A stretch of 44,695 bases of DNA from Arthrobacter sp. ISL-5 (GTDB lineage: Bacteria > Actinomycetota > Actinomycetes > Actinomycetales > Micrococcaceae), in the NCBI RefSeq assembly GCF_018613835.1, contig NZ_JAGGPM010000053.1, positions 1-44,695 on the forward strand. The letters run 5' to 3'. The translations under genes were made by a program, and so were the position numbers. Below, piece by piece: positions 15,310-23,395 of the stretch (positions within the stretch are counted from its first letter, which is position 1; each line of letters opens with the position of its first letter). The notes under the pieces were generated by a model that saw only the letters and a program-made list of their open reading frames with translations, did not search any database and was not told the DNA's origin.

Positions 15310-15467
15310 CCGCTTGAACACTACGGCACCGTCCGCTCGCCCCTACAGATCTCGCGCCGGCGATACCTTGGTCGTCTGCAAGCTCGCTGTGGCGGATCCA
15401 CACGGAACCCTGGGGAATTCCGCGTGCTCGCGGCACCACTCGACTGACTTCAGCCCAGAAGGCGGAG

Positions 15468-15501
15468 CAGCTGGGTCGACTTTCGAGGACAGACCCAGCT
15501 G
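15468..15501 (+). terminator. Hairpin between convergent operons
   Basis: CAGCTGGGTC (15468-15477) pairs perfectly with GACCCAGCTG (15492-15501) across a 14-nt loop. It lies between the Lrp gene stop (15309) and the flavoprotein stop (15537), which converge. It probably serves as a bidirectional terminator, though no T-run is seen. Confidence 0.5.
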
Positions 15502-15536
15502 GCAAAGCGTCGTATGGCGGTACGGCTCCGCACTTT

Positions 15537-17225
15537 CTAGCTGTACTGTGACAGACGCGCCGCCAGTTCCTCACCCACCGCGAAAGCACGGGTGATGGCG
15601 GACCCGAGGGTGGCGCCGCCACCCGGATAGTTGTTCCGGAAGACACCCGCCGAGACGTTGCCGGCGGCGTAAAGTCCCGGAATCGGACGTTGATGGTGAT
15701 CCAGAACCCGTCCGTTGAAATCCGCGGCGAGCCCGCCAGAGGTCCCCAAGACCCCGGCATGGATGCGCACCGCGTAGAACGGGGCCTTGTCCAAGGGTGC
15801 CAGGCAGGGGTTGGGCGTGTGGCCGGCGTCGCCCAGGAAGCGGTCCTGGGGAGCGGCGCCCCGCCCAAATTCGGAGTCCACACCAAGGGCCGCGTCCGCA
15901 TTGAACCGGTGGACCGTGGAGCCAAGGCCCGCGGGGTCGATGCCGAGCTCCGCAGCCAAGAGTTCCAGGCTCGGTGCGGACACCATCCATTCAGCCGGCT
16001 GCCCCGGCGTCGATCCGCCCACCGGATATTTGGCCAGGTAGTTGGCATCGAAAACCAGCCATGCCGGATTGTTCTGCTGACGGCCCGTGTGCGGATTGAT
16101 CGACGCGAAAACCCTGCTGGCATCGTGATAGTTGAGGGCCTCGTTCACGAAGCGCTTGCCGTCGCTGTTCACCGTAACGGACCCGGGAAGTGTCATCTCG
16201 ACGTTGCCCATACGGCCGGACTGCCGGCCGTCGTACTGGTGGGCCGCCGTTGAGATAACGGGAACGCCCCACACAGCAGACATGTCCTCCACAGCGGCGC
16301 CGGCCTTCAGCCCCAGCTCCAAACCATCGCCCTCATTCGACGGCGCGCTGATGGGCGTCACGGAGAAAGGCAGGAACGCTTGGCGGAGCCGAGGGTTCCA
16401 TTCGAACCCGCCGGAGGCCAGTACGACGGCGGTCGCCGCAATCTGCGCGCCGGTGGCAGCCCCGCCCAGGGTCACCGACCAGCCGGTTGCCGGTGACTTC
16501 AAGCCCTGCTGATGCGTCAAGTCCTGCGCAGGAGACGAGTCCTTCACCGGCGACAGGTCCTCCACAGGGGCAGAGGCAACGATCTCGACGCCACGGTCGA
16601 GGGCGCTCGCCAGCAGGCTTCCCACCAAAGCGCCACCCATGGTCCGGACTCCTGTGGATGCGCGATGTTCAAGGAGGGCGGGATCTGCGGCGCGGCCGTT
16701 GAGCTCGTCACGTTCAGTCATGGTGAGCAGCGGGAAGTAGGACGACGGGCGAATCAGGCTCGACAAGCCCGGATAATCCTGGGGATCGAACGCGTTGTTG
16801 TCCAGGCCGCGCCCGCCGTTTGCTGCACCCTTCCACTCCATGTGATAGTCCGGCCGGGCAATCGGCGTCATGGACACCCGGGTTTGATTGTTAAGGTAGG
16901 CGACGGCCCGGGGCGCGGTATTGACGTACCAGTCAATTTCCCCAGCCGTCATCACGTGGCCAGCTGCCTCGGAAAGGTAAGCGACGCCGTCGGCATGGCT
17001 GTCCTGGTAGCCCGCAGCCTGGGCGAGATGGTTGTTCGGGGCCCACATCACACCGCCCCCGGCGGCCGTGGTTCCGCCCAACAGGGCGGCCTTCTCAACC
17101 ACCAGGACGCTGAGGCCTGCGTCGGCTGCGCGAACAGCTGCAACCAGGCCGGCGGCGCCGCTGCCAATAACCACGACGTCGTAGCTGCGGGCGAGTTTTT
17201 CCGGTGCGGTAAGGATGGTGCTCAT
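15537..17225 (-). CDS. FAD-dependent dehydrogenase, KSTD/fumarate-reductase-flavoprotein-like
   Basis: A 562-residue flavoprotein. The N-terminal dinucleotide fold is clear (YDVVVIGSGAAGLVAAVRAA, then VVEKAALLGGTTAAGGG). The C-terminal FAD-closing motif NNYPGGGATLGSAITRAFAVG matches 3-ketosteroid delta-1-dehydrogenase and fumarate-reductase-type flavoproteins. Such enzymes desaturate a C-C bond beside a carbonyl. Residues about 222-247 hold a small internal repeat (LSPVKDSSPAQDL) that looks like a loop insertion. It is last in a three-gene minus-strand operon, with an ATGA overlap to the zinc dehydrogenase. The substrate need not be a steroid: no other steroid-catabolic genes are nearby. Confidence 0.75.
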   Translation of the reverse strand: MSTILTAPEKLARSYDVVVIGSGAAGLVAAVRAADAGLSVLVVEKAALLGGTTAAGGGVMWAPNNHLAQAAGYQDSHADGVAYLSEAAGHVMTAGEIDWYVNTAPRAVAYLNNQTRVSMTPIARPDYHMEWKGAANGGRGLDNNAFDPQDYPGLSSLIRPSSYFPLLTMTERDELNGRAADPALLEHRASTGVRTMGGALVGSLLASALDRGVEIVASAPVEDLSPVKDSSPAQDLTHQQGLKSPATGWSVTLGGAATGAQIAATAVVLASGGFEWNPRLRQAFLPFSVTPISAPSNEGDGLELGLKAGAAVEDMSAVWGVPVISTAAHQYDGRQSGRMGNVEMTLPGSVTVNSDGKRFVNEALNYHDASRVFASINPHTGRQQNNPAWLVFDANYLAKYPVGGSTPGQPAEWMVSAPSLELLAAELGIDPAGLGSTVHRFNADAALGVDSEFGRGAAPQDRFLGDAGHTPNPCLAPLDKAPFYAVRIHAGVLGTSGGLAADFNGRVLDHHQRPIPGLYAAGNVSAGVFRNNYPGGGATLGSAITRAFAVGEELAARLSQYS

Positions 17226-18286
17226 GCTGCAACCCCTGCCGGCATCTGAATCAGGATTTTGCCGATCTTTTCCGTGCGGCCCTGCATGAGCCGGTACGCC
17301 TGCTGCAGATCATGGAAGTCGAAGCGGTGGGTCATCAACGCACGGGCTTGATCCTGGTGGCGGGCCAGCATTGCCAGGCCATCTGGGATCAGGTTGAGGC
17401 TCATGCGGCTGCCCAACAGGTCCAGTTCCTTGAAGGGAAGGTCCTTCATGGACATGGCGGCCTGCCGCGGGGAAATGCCCACTTGGACGATCCTGCCCGC
17501 ACTGGCAACCAGCCGGATGGCGTTCTCAAGGGAAGAGGGCACACCCGTCGCTTCGATCACCAGTTCCGGGCCAAACCCGTCAGTCAGCGCGTCCAGGCGC
17601 AGGGCCTGCGCTTCGTCGGGGAACTCGCTGCCGGGCGTTACCAACAGGGTATCCACCGCGCCGAACCCGACGGCAAGGTCAAGGCGGTGCTGCTCGGTGT
17701 CCGCGCACACTACGTGGACACCCAGCTCCGTCAGATAAAGAGTGGCCAGCAGTCCTATGGGGCCGCTGCCCAAAACCAGTGCTACTTCACCGGCAACCGG
17801 CCGGCCACGATTGACGGCCTGCATGGCAATGGACACTGGTTCGCCCATGGCGGCCAGCTCCAAGGGCAGGCTTTCCGGGACGACGCAGAGCTTCTCTATG
17901 GGAACACTGACAACCTCCGTCAGCGCACCATCGGAGTAGCAGCCCATGCAGCCGATGTTCTGGCACACGTTGTATCGGCCTGTACGGCATGGCCTGCACT
18001 CGCCGCAATAGATCATGGGATTGACGGCAACCTTGTCGCCGACGCGGATGCCTTCTCCGTTAGGTGCCACCGCGTCGTTGGGTGCAACGGCTTGCACGAT
18101 CCCGGAGAACTCGTGGCCTTGGACGATGGGAAGCTCCGTGGGGTAGTCGTCCTCCCAGATGTGGAGGTCGGTGCCGCAGAGCGTGACGTTGTGGACGCGA
18201 ACCAAGGCATGCCCGGGTTCGAGGTTCGGTTCCGGCGATTCTTGGAAGTTGATGGTTTCGCGTGCGGTGGTGCGGGCGGACAGCAT
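17222..18286 (-). CDS. Zinc-dependent medium-chain alcohol/polyol dehydrogenase
   Basis: A 354-residue MDR-family dehydrogenase. Catalytic zinc ligands are in LCGTDLHIWE and GHEFSG. A structural-zinc lobe has CGECRPCRTGRYNVC, and the NAD-binding fold has LVLGSGPIGLLATL. It resembles threonine, sorbitol and butanediol dehydrogenases, so it probably oxidises a secondary alcohol to a ketone. That ketone could be the substrate for desaturation by the flavoprotein encoded immediately downstream (4-nt overlap). It begins 8 bp after the YciI-like gene. The start is ATG 18286. Confidence 0.8.
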   Translation of the reverse strand: MLSARTTARETINFQESPEPNLEPGHALVRVHNVTLCGTDLHIWEDDYPTELPIVQGHEFSGIVQAVAPNDAVAPNGEGIRVGDKVAVNPMIYCGECRPCRTGRYNVCQNIGCMGCYSDGALTEVVSVPIEKLCVVPESLPLELAAMGEPVSIAMQAVNRGRPVAGEVALVLGSGPIGLLATLYLTELGVHVVCADTEQHRLDLAVGFGAVDTLLVTPGSEFPDEAQALRLDALTDGFGPELVIEATGVPSSLENAIRLVASAGRIVQVGISPRQAAMSMKDLPFKELDLLGSRMSLNLIPDGLAMLARHQDQARALMTHRFDFHDLQQAYRLMQGRTEKIGKILIQMPAGVAA

Positions 18287-18294
18287 CCGGAGCC

Positions 18295-18621
18295 TCAGTT
18301 CTGTCCGGCGGTTCGTTCGGCGGCTTGATCGGCTGTCTGTTCAGCGCCAAAGAAGATGTTCCACAGGCGGACCGTGCGTTCATCGATGAGGCCAGCCTGG
18401 TGGAACGGGTCCTGGTTCATGAGCGCTTCGACATCGGCCTTGGAATCGCCGGCGAAGATCAGCAGGGCGCCGGGAGCTTCTTCCGGACCGAAAGGACCGC
18501 TTTTGATGAGTCGGCCGCTCTCGAACTGTGTCTTGAGGAATTCGACGTGCCTGGGGCGGGCAGCATCCCGCGCCGCCGAGCTGGAGTCAGAGTATGCGTA
18601 GGTCACGGCAAAGGTGGGCAT
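18295..18621 (-). CDS. YciI-like protein
   Basis: A 108-residue protein of the YciI/muconolactone-isomerase-like ferredoxin-fold family. It shows HVEFLKTQFESGRLIKSGPF and a BAND-like DPFHQAGLIDERTVRLW segment; the family's Asp-His pair is within this second part. Roles are poorly known; some members act on ring-cleavage products. It is first in the operon with the zinc dehydrogenase and flavoprotein. Upstream, at 18689-18700, AATACTTAATAC is a direct repeat of AATAC in an A/T-rich patch and may be part of the promoter or an operator. The C-terminus (QTADQAAERTAGQN) is low complexity. Confidence 0.75.
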   Translation of the reverse strand: MPTFAVTYAYSDSSSAARDAARPRHVEFLKTQFESGRLIKSGPFGPEEAPGALLIFAGDSKADVEALMNQDPFHQAGLIDERTVRLWNIFFGAEQTADQAAERTAGQN

Positions 18622-18754
18622 GGGCTGTCCTCTTCATTGAGTTGGTGGTGGGCTTCCTCAATGCTCGGCGACAGATTAGCCCGTGTCCAATACTTAATAC
18701 GTCAGGGACTAAGTAGCAGATGCACATAGTCTTATGCTTGCTTCGGTCGGCTTC

Positions 18755-19663
18755 CTAGGCTGGCCGGTCAGGCCCTGGCGTTGGCAGCACGTCATCGGCG
18801 AGTTCCAGGGCAGTCCTCAGGGCCGGTGTCATTGCCCCGGGGTTCCAGGCGAGGCCCGAGTAGAGAAGTACGTCCTCGTCGGAAAGTGGAAGGAAGACTG
18901 TGCCCACGGGCATGATTCCCGCAATGGATTCGGGCATGAGACTGATACCAACTCCGCCGGCAACCAAGGAGAGCGCCGTATAGGGATCCGCGACTTCCTG
19001 GCTGATCCGTGGCCGGAACCCGGCTGCGCTGCAGGCAGCGATGGTGACCTCCCGGAGGGTGGAACCCTGTGCCGCCGGCATGGTGATGAATGCATCCGCG
19101 GCAAGCTCCGCCACACCCACCGACTCCCGCCCGGCGAGCCGATGGTCCGACGGCACTGTGGCGCCAAGGCGTTCAGTGGCAATCCTCCGGGTGGCCAGCG
19201 AAGGCGCATCGATGGGGAGCCCGATGAAGGCAAGGTCCAGCGAACCGCTGACCAGTTGCTGCAGCGCTTCCTGGGTCAGCAACCCACCGTGCAGCGTTAC
19301 AGCGAGTTGGGGGTGGCGCTGCCGCAGCGCACGGGTCAGCGGGGGAAGGGTGGTGTGGTTCAGGGCTCCGGAGAAGCCGATGGCGAGCTTGCCGTAGACC
19401 GTCCCGCCTTCCGACTGAACAGCCCGCTGGGCCAGGTCCACTTCGTCCAGGATCTTCCGCGCATGGGGAAGCAGCGAGTGGCCCGCCGAGGTCAACGTGA
19501 CGGACCGCGTGTTGCGCTGGAACAGCGGTGCGCCAAGGTTCTTCTCCAGTTTCCGGATGGTCTGGCTCAGGGGCGACTGGGCCATCCGGAGCCGCTCGGC
19601 CGCCCTGCCGAAATGCAATTCCTCGGCCACGGCCAGGAACGCCTCGATCTGCCGCAATTCCAC
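18755..19663 (-). CDS. LysR-family transcriptional regulator
   Basis: A 302-residue LysR protein. The N-terminal helix-turn-helix occupies residues about 4-60 (LRQIEAFLAVAEELHFGRAA, then AQSPLSQTIRKLEKNLG), followed by a periplasmic-binding-like effector domain. GTG 19663 has AGGAGG four bases upstream. The gene points toward the YciI operon (133 bp ahead, same strand) and diverges from the IclR gene at 19754 across 90 bp. A LysR regulator normally binds the divergent intergenic region and activates a nearby catabolic operon. The inducer is unknown. Confidence 0.85.
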   Translation of the reverse strand: MELRQIEAFLAVAEELHFGRAAERLRMAQSPLSQTIRKLEKNLGAPLFQRNTRSVTLTSAGHSLLPHARKILDEVDLAQRAVQSEGGTVYGKLAIGFSGALNHTTLPPLTRALRQRHPQLAVTLHGGLLTQEALQQLVSGSLDLAFIGLPIDAPSLATRRIATERLGATVPSDHRLAGRESVGVAELAADAFITMPAAQGSTLREVTIAACSAAGFRPRISQEVADPYTALSLVAGGVGISLMPESIAGIMPVGTVFLPLSDEDVLLYSGLAWNPGAMTPALRTALELADDVLPTPGPDRPA

Positions 19664-19753
19664 ATTGCCTCCTGGGAAGTATGGGTCCGGATCTGTTGGT
19701 CCGGGCTCGTGAGTGCAAGGCTATATTGGTTCGGGAAGCTGGCAGGAGGCATG

Positions 19754-20560
19754 ATGGCCAATTCGTCATCCGGGGAATCCGTCATCGAGCGCGTTGTAAA
19801 AATCATGGATGCCTTCTCCAAGGGGCACCCGCACCTTCCGCTGCGGGAGTTGGTCCGCATCACGGGGATGTCCAGCAGCACCGTCCATCGCCTTGCCGTG
19901 GACCTGGCCGCGAATGGGTTGCTTGAGCGCAACGAGGCCGGTGAGTTTGGAGTTGGCATGAAGATGTGGGAGCTGGCCTCCCGAAGCAACCCGCTCGAAG
20001 AGTTCAGGCGACGCGGACTGCCGTTCCTTGAAGGTGTCCATGCAGCCGTGAGGGAGCATGTCTCCCTATCCATTCCGGACGTCGAAACCGGCAGTGTGCT
20101 CTATCTGGAGCGCTTGGACAGGCACGGGACCGTCATGAACCTCGCGGAGGTGGCCGGACGGCTGGACATCCACAGCACCTCGTCGGGACTGGCGATGATG
20201 GCGCACATGCCCGGCTACGTGCAGGACAGATTCCTTGCCGGGAAACTGGAAAAGACGACCGTGGCCACAGAGACAGATCCCGCCCGCATCCGCAGCCATC
20301 TGGCGTTGATCCGCGAACGCGGCTACGCACGCTTGGCCGGTGTCCTCGTCGCCGAGAACACCGCCTACGCTGTCCCGGTCTTCGGCCAGGGGCAAGCAGT
20401 CATCGGTGCGATTTCCGTCGTCGTACCGTCCACTGAAGAGGACCCCGGACTAATCCTGCCTGTACTCGTGGCGGCCGGGCGCGGCCTGTCCCGCACCATG
20501 GGTGCGGAGCGGCGTCCGTACGGTTCCCGCCCTTGGCTGGAGAGTAGCTCGCCCCGCTAA
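19754..20560 (+). CDS. IclR-family transcriptional regulator
   Basis: A 268-residue IclR protein: winged helix at about residues 8-75 (LPLRELVRITGMSSSTVHRL) and a complete effector domain with VLYLERLDRHGTVMNLAEV and GYARLAGVLVAENTAYAVPV. ATG 19754 lies four bases after AGGAGG; the frame is open for 1 kb upstream but that part is antisense to the LysR gene. It sits between the LysR gene and the transporter operon it most likely controls. It is a paralogue of the truncated IclR at 9395. Confidence 0.85.
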   Translation: MANSSSGESVIERVVKIMDAFSKGHPHLPLRELVRITGMSSSTVHRLAVDLAANGLLERNEAGEFGVGMKMWELASRSNPLEEFRRRGLPFLEGVHAAVREHVSLSIPDVETGSVLYLERLDRHGTVMNLAEVAGRLDIHSTSSGLAMMAHMPGYVQDRFLAGKLEKTTVATETDPARIRSHLALIRERGYARLAGVLVAENTAYAVPVFGQGQAVIGAISVVVPSTEEDPGLILPVLVAAGRGLSRTMGAERRPYGSRPWLESSSPR

Positions 20561-20570
20561 AGCACGCCCG

Positions 20571-20585
20571 TCCCGTTGAACGGGA
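20571..20585 (+). terminator. Short hairpin after the IclR gene
   Basis: TCCCGT TGA ACGGGA, a 6-bp stem with 3-nt loop, lies 10 bp after the IclR stop and is followed by AGTTTCC. It is a weak terminator candidate. Confidence 0.35.
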
Positions 20586-20650
20586 AGTTTCCCCACGCCG
20601 TGTGAGCGCGGTCCTACAGTCGTACCCAGAGGAAACAAAACGCTTGTGAT

Positions 20651-20689
20651 CTGGAGCACACACTCCAGTGCCGTTATCAACGGACACTG
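20651..20689 (+). promoter_or_regulatory. Overlapping inverted repeats upstream of the transporter operon
   Basis: CTGGAG-CACACA-CTCCAG (20651-20668) overlaps a second repeat at 20666-20689. In the second, CAGTG CCGTT pairs with AACGG CACTG around ATC, with one extra A. The pair lies 110-150 bp before the MHS symporter start and downstream of the IclR gene, a good place for an IclR operator. Confidence 0.4.
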
Positions 20690-20799
20690 CAAGGGCTACG
20701 CACCAAAGCAGCAGCCGGCGACGAGCGACTCACCCAATTCTTGGCCGGGCAGGTCACCATGGCGGTGGCACGGCCGGCGGCACTCAACGAGGAGACACC

Positions 20800-22152
20800 A
20801 TGGGACACGTGCAGCAGCACTCGCCCTCAGACGTTCACAACCATCCGGCAGCGCCGGTGGAACACATCAAAATGCCAAAGAAGGCGGCCCTCGCCTCCTT
20901 TCTGGGCTCCACCCTGGAGTACTACGACTTCTTCATTTACGGCACCGCTGCCGCACTGATATTCCCCAAGATCTTCTTCCCGTCGGGTGACCCGGTGGTC
21001 GCTCTCCTGGGAGCCATGGCCACGTTCGGCGTGGGCTACCTGGCCAGGCCCTTGGGTGGCCTGGTGATGAGCCACTTCGGAGACAAGGTCGGACGCAAGC
21101 AGGCGCTCCTGATCACGCTGGTCATCATGGGTGTAGCTTCCACCGGCATCGGGTTCCTGCCCACCTACGGCCAGATTGGCTACTGGGCCACCGCACTGTT
21201 GCTCGTCGGCCGCCTGGCCCAGGGGTTCTCCGCCGGCGCCGAGGCCGCGGGTGCATCAACGCTCACCATGGAGCACTCACCGGACGGCCGCCGCGCCTTC
21301 TTCACGAGCTTCGTGATGACCGGTTACGCCTCCGGCATGGTGCTGTCCACCATCGTGTTCATCCCCCTTGCAGCCCTGCCCGAGGAGCAACTGCTGACCT
21401 GGGGCTGGCGCATCCCGTTCTGGTTGTCGGTTGTGGTCCTGGCAGTCGCGTACTGGATCCGCACCCGGTTGGACGAACCTCCTGTCTTCGAAGAAATCGT
21501 GGAGCACGACCAGCCGAAGTCCGTCCCGGCCGCCGTGGTCCTCAAGACGCAGTGGCGCGACGTCCTGCGGGTGGCCGTCGTGATGTTGTTCTCGGTCATG
21601 CAGACCACCTTCACCGTCTACGCACTGGCCTACGCCACAGGCCCCGCCGTTGGGCTTGACCGCACCCTGATGCTCACCGTCAACGCCGTGACCGTGGGCC
21701 TGTCCATGATCACCATTCCGATCGCCGGCGTGATCTCCGACCGCATCGGCCGCAAGAAGGTCCTCCTGGTGGGAGCCCTCGGTTGCGCTGCCACCACTAT
21801 CGGCTACTTCTGGGCCATCAGCGAGCACAACATTGCACTGGTTTTCCTGTTCGGCTTCCTGAACATGACCATCTTCTACTCCTGCTGGAACGGGGTCTGG
21901 ACGGTCTTCTTCCCCGAGATGTTCCCGGCCGCGGTCCGCTACTCGGGCATGGCGATCGGAAGCCAGGTAGGCCTGATCCTGGCTGGTTTTGCACCCACCA
22001 TCGCCACGCTCCTGGCACAGCCCGGGCACAACGGCTGGATGCCCGTGGCAGGCTTCACCATCCTCTGCCTGGTCGCCTCGTCCATCGCCATCATGACGGC
22101 CCGCGAAACCTACAAAGTACCCCTCGAAGAGCTCGGACAACCGCGGCGCTAA
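20800..22152 (+). CDS. MHS-family major facilitator transporter
   Basis: A 450-residue, 12-helix proton symporter of the metabolite:H+ symporter branch. It starts with a histidine-rich cytoplasmic tail and ASFLGSTLEYYDFFIYGTAA, typical of shikimate, ketoglutarate and proline/betaine carriers. GDKVGRKQALL and DRIGRKKVLL are the MFS loop motifs, and GRLAQGFSAGAEAAGASTL is the MHS helix-5 region. ATG 20800 follows GAGGAGA. It heads the plus-strand operon and should import the island's substrate, probably an organic acid or polyol. A 100-bp gap separates it from the next gene. Confidence 0.85.
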   Translation: MGHVQQHSPSDVHNHPAAPVEHIKMPKKAALASFLGSTLEYYDFFIYGTAAALIFPKIFFPSGDPVVALLGAMATFGVGYLARPLGGLVMSHFGDKVGRKQALLITLVIMGVASTGIGFLPTYGQIGYWATALLLVGRLAQGFSAGAEAAGASTLTMEHSPDGRRAFFTSFVMTGYASGMVLSTIVFIPLAALPEEQLLTWGWRIPFWLSVVVLAVAYWIRTRLDEPPVFEEIVEHDQPKSVPAAVVLKTQWRDVLRVAVVMLFSVMQTTFTVYALAYATGPAVGLDRTLMLTVNAVTVGLSMITIPIAGVISDRIGRKKVLLVGALGCAATTIGYFWAISEHNIALVFLFGFLNMTIFYSCWNGVWTVFFPEMFPAAVRYSGMAIGSQVGLILAGFAPTIATLLAQPGHNGWMPVAGFTILCLVASSIAIMTARETYKVPLEELGQPRR

Positions 22153-22253
22153 CAGCAGCCACCCGACTGGCGTCGGCCGTGGCTTCGAGCCCGGCCGGCG
22201 CCAGCCGCTACAACACGAAACAACGACTCAAGCCTCGAAAGTTGGATACCCTA

Positions 22254-23393
22254 ATGACGTCGTCAGCAGCAGCCCCCCGCACCTTCCGCGTAGGAATCGC
22301 GGGTTGTGGCGCCATCTCCCGCAACCACCTGGAGGCCTTCAAGGCCCTGGACAACGTGGACATCGTCGGCGTTTGCGACGTAGACCCGGAGCGGGCACGT
22401 GCCACAGCTGAAGCCTGGGGAATTCCAGCCTCGGTCACCAGCGTGGAGGAGCTGTTGGGGCTGGGCCTGGACATCATCTCGGTGTGCACGCCCCACCCCA
22501 CTCACGAGGACGTGGTGCTGAAGGCGGCCGCGGCCGGCGTTCACGCCCTGTGCGAAAAGCCCATCGCCACCAAGCTGGAGTCGGCCGAACGCATGGTTGC
22601 GGCCTGCGGGGAAGCCGGGGTTCAACTCGGCGTCCTGTTCCAGCGTCGCTTCTGGCCTGCTTCCCAGAAGATCCGGGCGGCTATCGATGACGGAACGCTG
22701 GGCCGGGCCATCATGGCCCAGTGTTCCGTCATGCTCCACCGTGCACCCGAGTACTATTCCCGCGATGCCTGGCGCGGTACGTGGGAGAACGATGGCGGCG
22801 GGGTGCTGATGTCCCAAGCTGTCCATCAGATCGACCTGCTGCAGTGGTATTTGGGCGATGTCGCCGAGGTCTACGGCAAGGTCAACACGTACCGGCACGG
22901 CGACTACATCGAGGTGGAAGACTCCGCGACGGCGGTCATCACCTTTACCTCGGGGGCCATGGCAACGCTGGAAGCGTCGACGGCGGTCTCGCCCAACCTG
23001 GGTATCCAGCTGCGGATCACGGGTGAAACGGGAGCTTCGGCTTCATTGACCGAGTTCCCGGAAGGCAGCGACGGGCGCCTGGACCTGTGGGCGGTGGGCG
23101 AGAAGATCGTCGTCGAGCCTGTCCACCCGGAAGGTGCGGAACCCAACATCGACCTTTCCGCCATCAACGGTCAGCTCATTCCGTTCCACAAACTCCAGGT
23201 CAGGGACTTCGTGCACGCCCTGGAAACGGGAACCGAGCCCGCCATCACTGGCAAGGACGCCCTCAAATCCCTACGGATCCTCTTGGCCGTCTACGAATCC
23301 TCGCGGACCGGCGAACCCGTCCGCTTCGCAGCCGTCCACCCGGCTCACGCCGGCATCCCGGCAGCACGGCTGGCAGAGAAGGTGGCGGGCTAG
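22254..23393 (+). CDS. Gfo/Idh/MocA-family NAD(P)-dependent oxidoreductase
   Basis: A 379-residue enzyme with a Rossmann fold at residues about 10-130 (FRVGIAGCGAISRNHLEAF) and the catalytic lysine motif CEKPIATKLE. The C-terminal alpha/beta substrate domain contains HQIDLLQWYLGDV, whose histidine and aspartate are conserved. The family oxidises or reduces sugars, inositols and glycosides, often at C3 of a pyranose. The next gene starts 3 bp downstream. Together with the TIM-barrel isomerase two genes later it recalls inositol-catabolic and C-glycoside-cleaving pairs, but the usual small DgpB-type partner is not seen. Confidence 0.8.
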   Translation: MTSSAAAPRTFRVGIAGCGAISRNHLEAFKALDNVDIVGVCDVDPERARATAEAWGIPASVTSVEELLGLGLDIISVCTPHPTHEDVVLKAAAAGVHALCEKPIATKLESAERMVAACGEAGVQLGVLFQRRFWPASQKIRAAIDDGTLGRAIMAQCSVMLHRAPEYYSRDAWRGTWENDGGGVLMSQAVHQIDLLQWYLGDVAEVYGKVNTYRHGDYIEVEDSATAVITFTSGAMATLEASTAVSPNLGIQLRITGETGASASLTEFPEGSDGRLDLWAVGEKIVVEPVHPEGAEPNIDLSAINGQLIPFHKLQVRDFVHALETGTEPAITGKDALKSLRILLAVYESSRTGEPVRFAAVHPAHAGIPAARLAEKVAG

Positions 23394-23395
23394 CC

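Noticed and set aside
15537..17225. True steroid catabolism locus
   Set aside because: Although two flavoproteins resemble 3-ketosteroid dehydrogenases, no Kst/Hsa ring-degradation or cholesterol side-chain genes accompany them.
18734..19753. 340-codon extension upstream of the intact IclR gene
   Set aside because: It is the antisense of the LysR gene, lacks a ribosome-binding site, and AGGAGG sits directly before ATG 19754.
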